A DNA stretch of 64,000 bases from Agelaius tricolor (lineage: Eukaryota; Chordata; Aves; Passeriformes; Icteridae). Below the pieces are notes generated by a model. The model saw only the letters and a program-made list of their open reading frames with translations. It had not been told where the DNA came from and ran no database searches. The stretch is taken from contig JALJCS010000001.1 of assembly GCA_023055355.1 (NCBI GenBank), forward strand, positions 50,597,381-50,661,380, written 5' to 3'. How positions within the stretch are numbered: the stretch's first letter is position 1; every line of letters begins with the position of its first letter. The translations under genes and the position numbers were made by a program. Positions 14,392-27,750 of this stretch are shown here, one piece after another.

Positions 14392-15220
14392 ACCACTCAT
14401 TTGCTAGCTAAGATATAGTCAAAATTTCAGTTTAGGCGGCAGAATCTTTGAACTTTCAGATGATGAGAAGTCCTCAAGTTTTTGTTGTAATGCACAGCAA
14501 AACTCAGAGAATGTTTTCAAACCTTCCTGTAAACTGAAAGTATCTCAAAAACATCAGACTGAGAGCACAAACAGCTGGCACAGCAGCATGAAATACATTC
14601 CTCAGCCACCCTGACCGGAAGAGGAAAGGATATGAGGCAACCCACAAGGAGACAAGATCAAGAATAACATGAAACCACGCCTTTAGACAATCTCAACACA
14701 GGTTGCTGCAGTCCTGCTTTTGGTCTGTCCTCTGGAATGAATGCTCAGCTCACAGAACTTACTCAACAGAAAGCTAACCAGAAGGAAATAAAGGAGTGAG
14801 TTGGCAATCAGGCCAGCTCCATGACCTACCTTATCATGTCATTCTCTGAACACTGAAAGCAGCACCAGGGAGAAGCGTGTTAGTTCATTTTCTTCTCCAC
14901 TTAAGTTGCCATGGGACTGCATCTCAAAGGATACAATACACTCAACTATTCCAGCAGTTCTACCTAATGAGAGTAAGTGCACAGAAAAATGGATTTTATG
15001 ATCGTCTTACCCTACTTAGCACTGCAGCTAGAATGAGGCAGCAGTATACTCTTAGCAGGAGGGTAATTATCTTTTGTAATATTGATATGCATATTGCAGT
15101 AACTGTCATCTTGCTTGTATTTATTTATTGGCATTAAGGTTATTTGAAAATGTGCCATGTCAACTTTCAGTGTTAGAAATCTGGACAGTACTTGACATTA
15201 CTATGGCAGTAGCTCTAAAC

Positions 15221-15637
15221 ACAGAATCATAGAATGGCTTGGGTTGGAAGGGACATCAAAGTTCACCTAATTCCAACCCTGCTGCCTTGAGCAGGGGTGC
15301 CACTCACTAGATCAGGTTGTTCAGGGCCCATCCAAAGCGGCCTTGAACACTTCCAGGGATGAGGCATCCCCAGCCTTTGGGCAATCTTTTCTAGTGCTTT
15401 GCCACCTGCTGAGTAAAGAATTTCTTCTTAACATCTACTCTAAACCTGTCCTCTTTCAGTTTGAAAATTAGTTTTAACCTTTCAGTTTAAAACTATTCCC
15501 CCTTTTCCTGTCACTATCTGGCCATATAAAAAGCCCCTCTCCCTCCTTCTTTTAAGCTCCCTTAAGGTACTGAAGGGCTGCAATGAGATCTCCCTGAAGT
15601 CTTCTCCATATTGAACAACCCCAGGTCTGTGTCTGTA
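15221..15637 (-). mobile_element. CR1 non-LTR retrotransposon fragment, 5'-truncated, minus strand
   Basis: Read on the minus strand the copy ends in the CR1 3' terminus: CCTTCCAACCCAAGCCATTC followed by TATGATTCTGT. Upstream come the typical CR1 segments, such as the CTCATCCCTGGAAGTGTTCA block and GAACAACCTGATCTAGTG. It covers only the last ~400 bp of the element, as is usual for 5'-truncated CR1 copies. It is in the sense orientation relative to MAP3K5. Confidence 0.93.
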
Positions 15638-16984
15638 AATCAATCTCTTCAATTCATAATAGATAAGGAGTATATAATTTCTTACAAACTGAACTACATA
15701 TTGAAGACAAGTATCTGCCAGTTTGCAACCAGACACAGCACAAACTGAAATCCACTAAGGTTTGCCTACCAGGAAATTTTTCAGCTGAAGCTACTATTAA
15801 AGTATTGAACAGAGAGGATACATAGACAAGTATCAGGTTGTCAACACACTGATAACTCAAAGCAGAGACACTTCTGGGATGCTGCAGAACAGAGACCAAA
15901 ATGCAAGCAGTTAAGCAACAAAACGGACTGGAAATTTTCCAGTTCACACCCATTTGGCAGGGCTTGCTGCAAAAGCTCTTGCTTTAGTACAGTCCATTTT
16001 CCCAGTGCTCTTATTGCATTTTGGCCTTCTCGCATCAGCTGGAAAAGGGAGGTCATGGTTTCTGGTAACAGAATTAGTGGCAAGAATCCCCATTTTCTTG
16101 TTTAATTTGTGGAATGCTTTTAGAACACATACTTTTAAGACTTTCTCCAAGTACCTCAGAATTGTGAAATGCACCCAAATGTGTTGAAGTATTTAAACCA
16201 TGTTAAATCCACTTCACACTTAATGACCTCCACAAACTTCCGGTGTTATTAAGCCTCAATGAAATAAGCAGATTTGAGTAAATCTTCAATACGAGCTCTT
16301 GGAGTAGCTGCTAAATCCAGCCTGAGACACTTCTCTCCCACAAACAGAGCATTCTGCAATACACCCTGAGACTGGTCCAGCAAAAAGCTGCTAGCACAAC
16401 TGGGCTGGGCTGCATCCCAGTCTCAGCTCTGGACAGTGCTGCCAGAAAGGCTTGTCCAGAACCAAGCATCCACTGTGAGTCCCCAGCTCTGTCTGAGGTG
16501 AAAGAGCTTCCTTCCTCATGCTGAGAGGTTGATGAAGTACTTTCTCTCCAGCTACAGACCTGGACTCAGCAAAGCCATGGGAAGTTCAAACTTCACTACT
16601 GGAAGCCTTCTATGGTTGTGGTGAGTCAGGGTACCCACATGCTGCCCTTTACTTGTGGCAGCAAGTAGAAGAAAGAAAAAAACCACCTCTGTTCACTCTG
16701 ATGTAGGGCTAGGAAACACCATAATCCCTCGAGAACAAACCAGAATTGGGCACTGCTGCAAGACCCCAGCAACTCCTCAAAGCTAACAGCATTAGTGTCA
16801 TATAATATAATAATATAGCTGTACAAGTTATTTTGGAAGGGCTACTTTTTTTTCTGGCTTGCCCTGCAATGTCTGCCATGCTTCAGATTTGCCACATTCA
16901 CTATACACAGAGCTGTTATTTCTGGCTAATAAATCAGGAAAATTCCCAAAATAATAAAAACCTGAAAGACATAAAAGGAAATTA

Positions 16985-17102
16985 GAACAACAAAGCACAG
17001 TATTAAAAAAAATCAACAAACAAACAAACAAACCAAAACAAAAAACCAAATTAAAAAAAACACCCAACAAAAAAAGCCAAACCTAAACCCAAACCAAAAA
17101 AA
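16985..17102 (+). repeat. A/C-rich simple tract (CAAA)n and degenerate
   Basis: Runs of A broken by single C or CC, including several exact CAAA units. Similar tracts lie at 3330-3362, 3650-3680, 4828-4862, 9713-9740, 35142-35215 and 50757-50803. Confidence 0.85.
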
Positions 17103-19110
17103 CCTCTTTAAGAAATTCTGTTCCTCTTCTAATGAACATGCAATCATAAAAACAGTTTTGGAAATAAGAGTCATCACAGTCTTCAAATGTACATAATATA
17201 CAAATATTGAATGAGTTCATCAGGACACTTTACCTCCCAAAAAAAGTTTCAACATAATAAGCAAAAGAAAATAGTTTGTGCACAGCAACTTGAATGATTT
17301 GCAAGGTCACTGAAAACCCTTGTAAGAAATTATATATTGAAGGACTTCAAGTATCAAAGGAAGTATATTTATTTTCATATGAAGTAATGGTGAAGTTCAG
17401 CTCTGCAGAAAACAAAAATTGAAACTGATCTCAGGGAAACAGAACATAAATACACAGGACTTCAGCTTTTTTTACACATGTAACAATCACTTCTTGTGAA
17501 AGTGGTCAGTATGGTGTCACTGAGCCTTTTGCAATTGCACTTGACCCAGGAACGATGACAATGCTAGAACTGACAAAATTCCACTCCCAAGGAGATTTGG
17601 AGGATTCTCTGTTGTTCACACCAACTGCCTGGCAAAAAGCTCTTATTTCCAACTCTGATCTTGAAGACAAGGTTACATTCAAGAGGCAAATGGCTTCTCC
17701 CCTTCTCCACAGATGCCATATGTCACTTCCATTGATGGCAAGAGCTGACAGGAGTGAGCGAAGACAGGGTGCAGCACACAACCAAAATCCTGGTTTCACT
17801 ATCATGCTACATTATTGAAAGCATAACCAGTACTCAGCATGCATCCATTCAGGTTACAGTCAATCCATTTTCACTCAAATCAGCCATAAGGTTCCTGGAG
17901 GAAGGTCAAGAAACCTTATCTGAGATATTGTACTGAAAGGCAGTAATAAACCAATAAAAACCAAAATTATGGCATACATCTAGTGTGTTTCCCTTCAGAT
18001 ACATTCTTCTATAGAAAAAAAACCAGTGCTGTCACGCTTTAAAAAGTGTGTGTAGCTGCAAAAATCATATTGAAGGTGGAGCAGTGGAAGTGGGAGCATT
18101 TAATCTTATGGGTGTGCCTCTATAGTGGAGTTAAATGAAGTACTTGGCTACTGTGTCAAGATAACTGAATAAATTTATCCCAAGCAGGAGGGGGCCCACT
18201 TCAGAACCATAAATTAATTCCTACAGTGGTACAACTGCTCATTGACTTCTGGTACATCATTGAGTCTTCCTTGGTCACATCCAGGGCTTCCTGTGCTACT
18301 GTCAGGTGACTTGTGCGTGCTGCAGAATAGACTTCTGCCAGAAGTTTAACCTGTCTCTTCACAGTTCAAAGACTGCAGGTCTCAGTTTATAGGTCCCTAA
18401 TAAGCCAGAAAGACTGTAATGAAACCAGCATTAAAACAGTATCAGATAAGTATTATGGGAAGGGGAAGAAAACCAGATAAATTCTGCAAGAAGTGCAGAT
18501 AACTCTTCTGTGGAGATATCACTGAAAAACTGTCTTCACCAGTGAAAGCACCAGCTGCTTACTCACCCAGAGTGCACTCTCTGCAAGAGACACCCACTGA
18601 TACAATCAGCAAGCAAGTCCCAGAGCAACTCATTTACTTTATTACAGTAAGGGAGAAATGCAGAGCCAAATTTTTACAGGGGTGTCTAGCTCTTAAATCA
18701 AAACACACATTTCTTGTGGGATTTGAAAGAGCACCGATTCCCACTGGCTTCAAATGATTCAGACTGTGGGAAATCTTTAAGCCCCATGCTGCATCTAAAC
18801 TCATCCCAATGTTTATGAATAAAGGCAGACACTATTTAGAAGAGAATTCAACTCTGGCATGCCGTTGTTAATAGTTGATCAGCAGCTTTTCATAACTGAA
18901 ATATTATATCTGCATCACTCTAGGCATAAATTTGGTCTCAGAGGAAAAAAGTAATATAAACCAAAAAAGCAGCCTGTGCTGGTATGTCAAGCTCAGCCTG
19001 AGGTTCATGTTCTCTTGGAACACAAACAATTACAAACTTCTAACAGAAATCTGCCCATCAGTAATTACCAGAAAATCCCCCAATTGTCAAAACAGATTCT
19101 TCTGTCATCT

Positions 19111-19132
19111 CTCACTCACACACACACACACA
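19111..19132 (+). repeat. (CA)n microsatellite, short
   Basis: About eight CA units preceded by CTCACT. Confidence 0.9.
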
Positions 19133-22100
19133 TTCTGTGGTATGAGATGACTTTGCTGACTCCTACAGATGTTTATCTCACTCTAACAACTGCTGCACTT
19201 TGAGTGTGTCTGTACTGCTGAGTATCAACCTCCAGGGAAGCCAGACTGAAAAAGCAGGAGCAGACTACTGTGGACAGTGGATGTTTGGGGAAAATCTAAA
19301 GCAGGGAGCCCACAATAAAAGATGTGAATCCCAGCAATAACTTCCATTTTATTAAATACAGACTTGCAAAGTCCCTGTCACTATAGAGCCACTGAGGTTT
19401 TAGAATTCCTTTGGGTTTAACTTACAAATAAACTTGCAGGTTACCTATATATGCAAATAGAACAATTCCAAATACAGACTGTTCCAAAGGCACTGAGGAA
19501 ACAAAGGAACAAGTTTTAAATTATCAGCACCACAGAATACACTCAAAACTCAGCTGCTCTATACAGAGACAATAGAAAAACTGCCAGAAAACTGAAATTT
19601 TCCCTTGCTTAACTTAATTTTATTTAAGACATACCAGAGGGTGAAATTTACTGAGGACAATAGTGCTAAAGCATGTATACAAGGTCTTTTCTAATTTTCA
19701 CTTGAACCTTAGGCTTTAATACAACTTGTTTCAGCTGTTGTCACTTGCTACATTTACAGCTTTTTGTATTGTGCTTCTTCACTTTGGAAAGCTACTAAAA
19801 AGAGAAGCCAAATTATTATCATGACTGCAGCAAATTCAAGAGTAATTTATTTATGACACATCCTCTTCAGAGCTACAGAAATGCAAACTGCAGAAAAATC
19901 AGTCACAAGCTTTCTTCTGCATTACTCAAAAAGCATTCATCTAGTTCCAGTCAGCATTTTCTGCAGTGGGGAATGAACTTATATGATGTCTGCTCATACA
20001 GATGTCTCACAAGTTTTACATCTTTACTGTATTTTAAGGGCCCTAATATTTTCATAATCTGCTTTCCTCCCACCACTTCAAATACTATGAAGTATTTCTA
20101 ACTTCTAATAACATCCAGTAACTTCTAAATAATCCAACAAAAGCCTTCACGTGGACCTCTAGTCAGCTGTCTCACTGATAATACTTCAGTAAATAAACTC
20201 ATCAGGAGCATACCCTTACTGTTATTTATGTTACAGACACGGCTGATAATGCACACCCAAGGCACATGCTGCATAAGCCTCTCAGCTGTGTGAGAGGCCT
20301 GAGGAAGTTCCTTCTGCACAGCAGAGCTACAAATTGCAGTGACAGGCCAGTGACAGGGTCTGAAAGAGAGCTCAGGTCTCACAGCCCACATACATGGAGT
20401 GGGTGTATCTGCTGTGCTCCTCCTGCTTCAGACAAACTAGAGGAATATTAGTTTTCCAGTCACCTATTGAGAAGCAGCCTGATGAGAGTTGTGCAATACA
20501 GCACCAATACTGGAATTTGGTTATAAAAATTGGTCCAGCAATGGAAATATTTGTGAATATGTTGTTTCAAATCCCACCATTTCTTCATAAATTCAGACAT
20601 TCTCCACTAGCACTATGAACACACAAATTTTGTATCAGGATTATGGATTTTTTTCCAGACTCATATTTTTGGTTGTAGATGTAGATGACATTCAGGTGCT
20701 TTGGAATTAAATACTCTTCTGTGTCAAAGATATGCCATGCATTTGTTTTGTGTTTCTAATGCTGCTTTCTAAGAAAATCTGGACTCAATATGCAGAATCA
20801 AAAGGAGCTTTAAAACCCACCCCACTTAAACATTACAATATGTGCTTTGCATTTTGACACAAAGATTCTGTACTCCTAAAATTTTGCATCCCTGATGTGA
20901 TTATGGTCATACTCTCAAGGCAGCCATCAGCTCAAGTCTGCACACCATTATTAACTTACTTGGTATCTCTTGCTCCAACTCATCACTTGCATCATTGCTG
21001 CTGAAACACAGAATTTTCCAACGTGATTTCCACTGACAGTGGGACTAAACTTCTTTTTATTTTTTTAGTAGTTGTCCTGGACTCTGAAATTGGACAAGAA
21101 TAATGCATCACCTGATACACTAATAAGAACTATAACTTGATTCTCCAGTCATGATGCTATAAAAACAGTAGTGGGGTTACAGCAGCACCTGGGGAATTAT
21201 GGGGGAGGGGGGGAGGTGTCAAAAAGAAGTAAAATAAGATATGAATGTAAGTGCTGCATAATCACAGAAAGTATGTGCAGTATTTCAAGTGTGTAACAAA
21301 ACTGTCAGTGAAATTAAAAAATATTAATCAGGAGGCACTGAGAAAAAGGTGGTGAAAAACACCTAATTGTTCTGAGAGATAATGTGGAACAGAACAAAAG
21401 TTCTGATTACTCTCTCCACTAGTGACTGTTTTTACTCCTACAAACAGCTAAAATGGTAGGATACATTCTGCTTTTTACCACAGAAAATATTTACATCAAC
21501 TTCTAGAATCGAGAACATTAGTTTTGAATAGAATATGACCCTCTTTGGGTTTAAGAGGGAAGTCTGTGTTAGGGTGCCACAATAATGAACTTCAGGAAAC
21601 TTCTATAAAGGCATAAATCTCACTTGAAAAAAACAGCTTTCTAGAATTTATCATATTTAGACAAAGAAACCACAAGAATGCTGTTGAGCCCTGGCATTGC
21701 TTTACTACATTTCTGTGTCTGTAAATGTTTCTAAATGCACAATCCGCAAATGTTCTCTAGAATCTGCAGAAACAACTTAGGTGTAAAATATCTTTGAAGT
21801 AATGTTCACCTTCACACAAGTGACTGTACTTGTTCCCTGAACTTTTTGTCATTTTTATATCAATTCCCAAGAATGTTGCACACTATGTTTCTAAGCCCAG
21901 TAAGCCAACATGCCAATCTCAAGCCCAAGCCTGCATGAATCCTGAAAGCAATAATGCTGAATTCCATAAATAAAGATAAGATATTAGACCTATTTTATCA
22001 TCTCTTATTTGATGAACTGTATTTTAGTTAGTCATTGCTGTTCTGAAGAATTATCTCAATAGACTCACACAACAGTGTTAGTAGAAAATGCTATCTCTCC

Positions 22101-25100
22101 TAAGGGCCATTGATGGATGAAACTTGAGCATAAGAAGCTAATGAAATTGAAATTCCCCGTTATAAGACAAGGTTAAAGTTAGAAAGAGAGTTTTATATGA
22201 AAAGCACATCAGTCAAGCTGTTTATCTTGAGAACTGACCTAAAACAAGTGGTTGCACAGATTAGAAAACTCATATCCTCCTCAGTAACTGTATGATCCCA
22301 TATTTCACCAGTCCCTCTGAGACCGTATTTAAAAGTCAGAATGCACAGTGTTTTGCATCTAGCAAACTACCATACACATCCCTGTCTGATTCTAAAAACA
22401 TTTGTGAAGAAATTACCTTGACTTAGGGCATCTCCCTCCCATGAAGAGCTGACTTCATTCAGATTACTGAATTCATGAGACCTTTTTTCCTTCTACCATA
22501 CTTTTACGTATTTTGTTCTTCTCAAACACTCTGTTCAGCTAGTCCTTGAGTCACTTATGTAATACAAAGTGACTATGTAAAGATCTGCTCAGAAAGAAAA
22601 TCATTCTAATTTCAATTACCAAAAACAAGAATGCTTACCTAAGCCAAACAATCTCTAAATATTTTACATCCATTTATGGCTGTTTCCAGAAGAAACTGAA
22701 CAATTAAAGAAAAATCAACAGGATATGCAGATCTAGTCATTAAAATTTGAAAATACCATTGAATCACAAATATCAACAGCTTCAGTGACTTTTAAAATAC
22801 CATGATAATCTACTGCACTGTAGAATAGTGTCTCAGATACATTTTGGCATATCTTTAATTGCTCAACTCTTAAAATATTCCTGAAGTGTTTAGAAATTAA
22901 ATTTAGAATTTAGGATACAACTGTAATTCACCTGCACCAGCTTAAAATTACTGGAGACAAAAAAAAAACCAAAAAGCAACCAAACTAGCTATCCTCTTTA
23001 CAAAGGAAAAGAGTCTTTAAGACAGCTGATTAAATCCATATACATCAAGTTTTGCAAGAAATTGAACTACATTTTCCTCTCTTTACCTTCCTCTTTAAGT
23101 GGAAGAAAATGTCATAAATATTGAAGTCTCTGTTTTTGTAAGATCTTTCTACAGCAGTTTCCAGGAGTCATTTGACATTTGCTTTGTAAGAAACAATTTT
23201 TAATTTTTTTGCTGAAATCAAGTGGAATTTAAGCCATGCAATCAAAAATGCTAGACTAGGCTCACTCTTAATATTTGGTGCATGCATGGTTCAATTATAC
23301 ATAGCTGACACCTACTCACTAAATATGCACTGCTAATTATGTCTCAGCATTTAAGGGCCATAGTTGACTGAAGCTGGCAGGAGATTATTAGTAGGCTAAT
23401 CTACATTTAGAGCGGATGATGAGTATTTTCATCTAAGATATTTTAGTTAATACTCCTTCAAGTTCTTTTTGAAGCAGTGAAAGGCATGAAGCAAACATAC
23501 ATCAGAAACCACCAAGACTTCAGACTGTGTTATACAAAGCAAAAAATGTGACATTAAAAAGGGAAGCCTTAATGATGTACAGGTAGGTTATACTGTAGGT
23601 CTGTCCTCGTAAATCACAGTTCATTTACATGCATTACAGGAGGTGAGAGGTTTAATGTTTTCTTTTGTTTCATACAAACACAGTTACAAGTTTGATTTTC
23701 CAAACCTTCATGAAATTACATAATTCCTTACTCTTGCAACTTAGCTGGCCTTTACAATGAATCCAGGAGGACTTCATACCCTGAATATGACCTCTTAACT
23801 ATATGTAATTTGAAAGGACTTTCACTGCTGAAATTTTATTTCATATTTACTCACACTGTGCTCTTTTAATACACTATTTTTAAATAACATACTGTGCAGA
23901 TATTCATTGTTATTATTATTACTAATGTCACCTTTGATCTTTGAAAGTTCACAGCAAAAGAGGACAAGAAGGGTAAGAGAGAAGAAGTTTAGGTCACCTA
24001 CAAATGCTCTGCTCTACCACTATGAGAAAGCGGGTAAAAAAAAAAATCTGTGCAAAAGCTACACCCTCCAAGGCTGTTTCAGTTTTGTTTCCTACACTAC
24101 TCCCCATTTGTATTCTTCTACTACACAGCTTCTACTCTTTAATGCTGTTCCCAATCTGAGAGAGATTTTTTCACTATTTTAAAGCTTCTGGAGAACAATT
24201 AATTCCTAAAAATAGAAAGAGTGTAGAAAGTGCAGCAGGGATAAAGAAACAAGTATGAAAATCCACAGATCCCTCTAGACCTAAGACCAGCAGCATAACA
24301 CAGTTTTTGAGATTGCAGCTGGTTTATCAGTGGTCATCTCAGACAGTACAGAGTATATGTAGAGCAAATTTCTACATCTAGCTCTCTTCAGTCCAGACAC
24401 TGGAGGTGATCAACTCTCCTAGTTCTTTACACGTTTATGGACTTCACTACTAAAGCAGAATGACAAAATGCTTTTTCTGGTTTGCAACAGTTCCATTAAA
24501 TTCCAGCCAAACAGGACAAAAGATAAAGTAATGTTTTCACATTTATAGTTTGCTGAAAAGCCATTGAAATAAGTGAATTATATTACATAAGCATACAGTT
24601 ATGTAGCACTGTAAGCCAGACGCCTACTGCCAGAATTAAAAGGGGCCCACTTCAAGTCAAATCTCCCATTACAAGAAAAGCGTCCATGAACTATCAAGAA
24701 CCCGCCTACTGAACAGCTCAGAGTCAAAAAATTAACCAATGTAAGAGGCACAAAAACATCCCAACTTCTTGAGCCTCACTATGCAACAGCTTCCACAACA
24801 GAACCATGAGACTCTCAGGTTTCACCTGCCCTGGAATGAAGAGATGTCAGGGTGCTTGAAATCTCTCTGAGCTGAATGCAGAGAATAAAAAGTTTATAAT
24901 GAAACTCTATGGCCTTCCTATTTCCACGTGTGAGGACAGATCCTCTGACTTCTGAGAATTGTCATTTTTAAGGAAACAGCTCTGCATGGGGCAAAAGGAA
25001 TAAGCTGTAAGTGCACGCTTAAGAATCACCCGCCTCACTGGACTGAAAGCAGGAGTCCATGAGGCAAAGCTTGCAAAGTTCCAAAGGGGTAACAGGCATA

Positions 25101-26206
25101 TGCATGAAGAGTTTTTTTGTGAGAACTGGTTACAATACCGGCAGGAGGTTTTTGTTTGTTTGTTTGAGTTTTCTTTCCCTTTTTCTTCATCCCTCCCCAG
25201 GAAAGGAGGAAACTACAGTATCTGACAAAAATGCTTCTTTTTAGCATGTATTTCATATACCCCAAAGCCGATCACACAATAAGCTTAAAATTGCAGGTCA
25301 GGTCAATTTCCTGGTTCTGATTTTTTTTTTTTTAAAGCAAAAAGCCATTAATTCAGTACTATAACCTTAGTTGTATGAAGTCTTTGAAAATCTAACAAGC
25401 AGGGGTATTTTTTATTCTACATTCACACCACACATCCGTTGGTAGGATAAGTAGATGGGGAAAAGTTTTAGTTATTACTTTTACAAACGGGGCCATGTAC
25501 ATCATAACACAGAACCTCAGGCCACCACACCTTCAAATAAAGGTGCTGTCCTTTTGTTGCCGTGCAGCTGGCAAACTGGGATGAGAGGATGCAGCCTGGG
25601 TACTCTTGTCAACTAACCTGATCAGCATGCGCAGCTTTTTGTTCAAACGCATCCATCGTGTGTATTATGTGCAATCAATATCAAAAGCACAAACTTTCAA
25701 CCACAAACACATGGAGCATCCCAGATGCCGTGTCAGCACTAAGAAATTGTCACTATGCGTCTGGTGACAAATCTGCTTTTCAAAGCTCCCACGGCCTCGC
25801 AGCTCCTCTCTGTTTCAGCCCGCACTCATGGTACTAGTACAAATTTGCATCCCTGCACTCTGTTAGGAAACCGAGAGAAAGCAGCCAGGGAGCGTTTAAC
25901 CCGCCGGTAGCAGCCACCAGCACTGATTCACAGCACGCTTGCTGACCTAAGAGTTTCTTCTTTATTAGCGCGGGGGACAACAGCGGGTTCTGGCACGCTT
26001 TTGCCTCCCCACGTACCCGCCGTGGCCACCCGGGGGTGTCACTGCAGCCGGGGGCCGCGGGGGCACCGGGGGCTCGGCCCCCGGAGGAGTTGGCGGCCGG
26101 AGCTGCTCCCGCCGCCCCGCGGTGAACCCGGGGCGGTGACGGCGAGCGCCGGCCGAGCCTGTCCCGTGGCGGCGATGATCAGCCCCGGCCGGGCAGCCCT
26201 TCTCAC

Positions 26207-26612
26207 CTGCGTTATAGAAGCGGTCCAGCACCGCCGTCTCGCCGAAGTCCAGCTTGCCGAAGTGCAGGGTCTCCAGCGCGGCCCCCACCGCCTCGCACGC
26301 CTCCCGCAGGCTCTGCAGGGCGCCGCTCTCCGCCGCCAGCAGCGGCCCCTGGCTCGCCTCGTTGATCACGTAGGTGACCGCGGTCCGCCGGCCGCCACCC
26401 TTGGCCCGCGCCGCGGTGCTCGGGCAGGCGGCGGCGGCGGCGTCCTCAGCCCAGAGAGCGGCGGGCGGCGGCGCAGCCAAGTCGGGCGGGAGGCTGCGGG
26501 CGCCCGTGTCGGCCCCGGGCGCTCTCCTGCTCAGCACCTCCTCGCAGGGCGTCCCGCCGCCGGGCGGGCCGGGCACCGGCAGGCTGACGGTCCCCTCGCT
26601 GCTGTCGTTCAT
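26207..26612 (-). CDS. MAP3K5: MAP3K5 (ASK1) coding exon 1, N-terminal 135 residues
   Basis: Exon 1 of apoptosis signal-regulating kinase 1, a cytosolic MAP3K that activates the MKK4/7-JNK and MKK3/6-p38 pathways on oxidative and ER stress. The ATG is at 26612 with G at -3; an in-frame TAG lies upstream at 26762-26760 and I see no in-frame ATG between. Residues 1-75 are low-complexity, rich in Gly, Pro and Ala, as in mammals. From about residue 77 the protein is almost identical to human ASK1: TAVTYVINEASQG, then SLREACE, then TLHFGKLDFGE, ending VLDRFYNA at residue 135. This is the start of the thioredoxin-binding region that holds the kinase inactive in reduced cells. The exon ends at 26207 in GCAG followed by the donor GTGAGA, the same phase as in human, where the next residue is the Asp of DIAVVEMSD. 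The kinase domain is not in the window. The open frame running on to 25965 is read-through into the intron. Confidence 0.95.
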
Positions 26613-26658
26613 CCCGGCGGTGAAAGAGCAGCCCCGGGCTCTGTTGCGCCGGCCAGGG

Positions 26659-26673
26659 TTAGGCGGATGCCAT
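26659..26673 (-). promoter_or_regulatory. Minimal upstream ORF 2 in the MAP3K5 leader (Met-Ala-Ser-Ala-stop)
   Basis: A minus-strand ATG at 26673 has A at -3 and G at +4, a strong initiation context. After four codons it stops at TAA (26661-26659), 46 nt before the MAP3K5 start. A four-codon frame in strong context this close to the main start would be expected to tax initiation on MAP3K5. This is inference; nothing shows that it is used. Confidence 0.55.
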
Positions 26674-26759
26674 ACTGCGCCGCCCGCCTCGGAGCGGTCC
26701 CGCTGAGCTGCTGGAGGGGAGAGGCGACCGGGCTGAAGCGAGGGACTCCCACTCGGGCG

Positions 26760-26825
26760 CTAGCAAAGGTTGCTGGAGACAGGGAGACGAGCACAGCCTC
26801 CCTCCGTGCCTGCCACCGGCACCAT
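26760..26825 (-). promoter_or_regulatory. Upstream ORF 1 in the MAP3K5 leader (21 codons)
   Basis: A minus-strand ATG at 26825 opens a 21-codon frame that stops at TAG (26762-26760). It lies in the same reading frame as MAP3K5, so its stop codon shows that the MAP3K5 frame is closed upstream and supports 26612 as the true start. Whether it is transcribed depends on the unmapped start site. Confidence 0.5.
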
Positions 26826-27750
26826 GACGCGCCGCTCCCTTCTCCTCCGCACCTGCAGGGACTACCCGGCGCGCCGACCCCCGGCAGCCCGGCCTCCTTC
26901 TCCTACCGCCCCCGACACCCCGCTCTTCCTCCGACCGCTTCACTCCATGGACGAAATTCCTCGGCCGCCAGCAGAAACCACTTGTGGGATCGCTCTCCAG
27001 CGCCCCAGCTCCAGCCGAGCGACAGCTGCGGAGCCACTGGCAGCAGCGCGGGCTGGGGCGGCCCCCGCACCGGGCACCTCCTCCGGCCCCGCCTCCGGCA
27101 GAAATAACCTTTCCGCCCCCGTGCTCTGCGTTCCGGCCGCGTCCCGAGTGGAAGCTCTCGAGGAAGGGGAGTTACATCGTGTCCTCACGGGCTTGTCAGC
27201 CTGGAAGGACGCCGCTCCCCTTGGGAAGTCCCGGCTCGGCCACCGCCGCTCCTCGGGGCGCTCCGGGAGGGGAAGGAGTGCCGCTTGTTGGAGAGGACTG
27301 AGGGCGGCCCTGCCGTCTCCTGCGGGGCTTTATTTTGTAATATCCTCCCCCCCTAACACGAGCCCACGGTCGCGCTTCAAATCTGTGGGGTCAGGCTGAG
27401 CCTCCCCGGCGCTGAAACGGCGGGGGCCGTGCCTCGCCCCGGAGCCTTCAGAGGTGCTTGGGGTTCATGTGAAGGAGCCTGTGTTTGCAAGAAGCCAGGT
27501 CCTCCCTGTGCGCTGAACCTGGTCCTGCTAAAGGGATTTTTATCATTTCCTGCTTTTCTTGTTTGTTTTTGATGGCACACATACTCTAACTAGCTTGTCA
27601 GGAGTAAATGCTTTGCGTGTTTGCAGTGAGTTGAGAGCAGTGTCAGGACTGACTAATCATTAGCCTTTGCCGCCTGCTATTATCCGCCGCCTGAACCTGC
27701 CCCGCTCTCTGTTCCCGAACGGCTTCAAGTTCACCTAAAGGTTTATGGCT

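Larger units (their letters stand above)
1..26206 (-). other. MAP3K5: MAP3K5 intron 1 (5' part; continues past the window start)
   Basis: The intron starts with GTGAGA at 26206 (minus strand). It should end before an exon encoding DIAVVEMSDAFRQPSLFYHL; no such exon was seen on the minus strand, so intron 1 probably exceeds 26 kb. The human intron is also long. The DNA is AT-rich with scattered open frames of 60-100 codons, none with a recognisable domain, and I regard them as chance. Recognisable contents are a rearranged tandem duplication (2892-3752), a hairpin (4775-4822), a GATA-type microsatellite (6219-6292), a probable solo LTR (13690-14391), a CR1 copy (15221-15637) and several A/C-rich simple tracts. 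Confidence 0.8.
25970..27500. promoter_or_regulatory. MAP3K5: CpG island with MAP3K5 promoter, 5' UTR and exon 1
   Basis: Base composition switches abruptly from AT-rich to very GC- and CpG-rich near 25970 and back near 27500. The island contains MAP3K5 coding exon 1 and extends about 0.9 kb upstream of its start codon. I see no convincing TATA box at a position that would serve MAP3K5, which fits a CpG-island promoter with dispersed starts. The start site itself cannot be fixed from sequence alone. Long open frames on both strands here, including one of 368 codons on the plus strand, are explained by the lack of stop codons in GC-rich DNA. Confidence 0.85.

Noticed and set aside
1..26206. 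MAP3K5 exon 2 within the window
   Set aside because: No minus-strand sequence encoding DIAVVEMSDAF or SFSMANNIILYCD was found by eye.
26001..27107. 368-codon plus-strand open frame over the MAP3K5 CpG island
   Set aside because: It is antisense to the real MAP3K5 exon, made of Arg/Pro/Ala/Gly runs, and is explained by scarcity of stop codons in GC-rich DNA.
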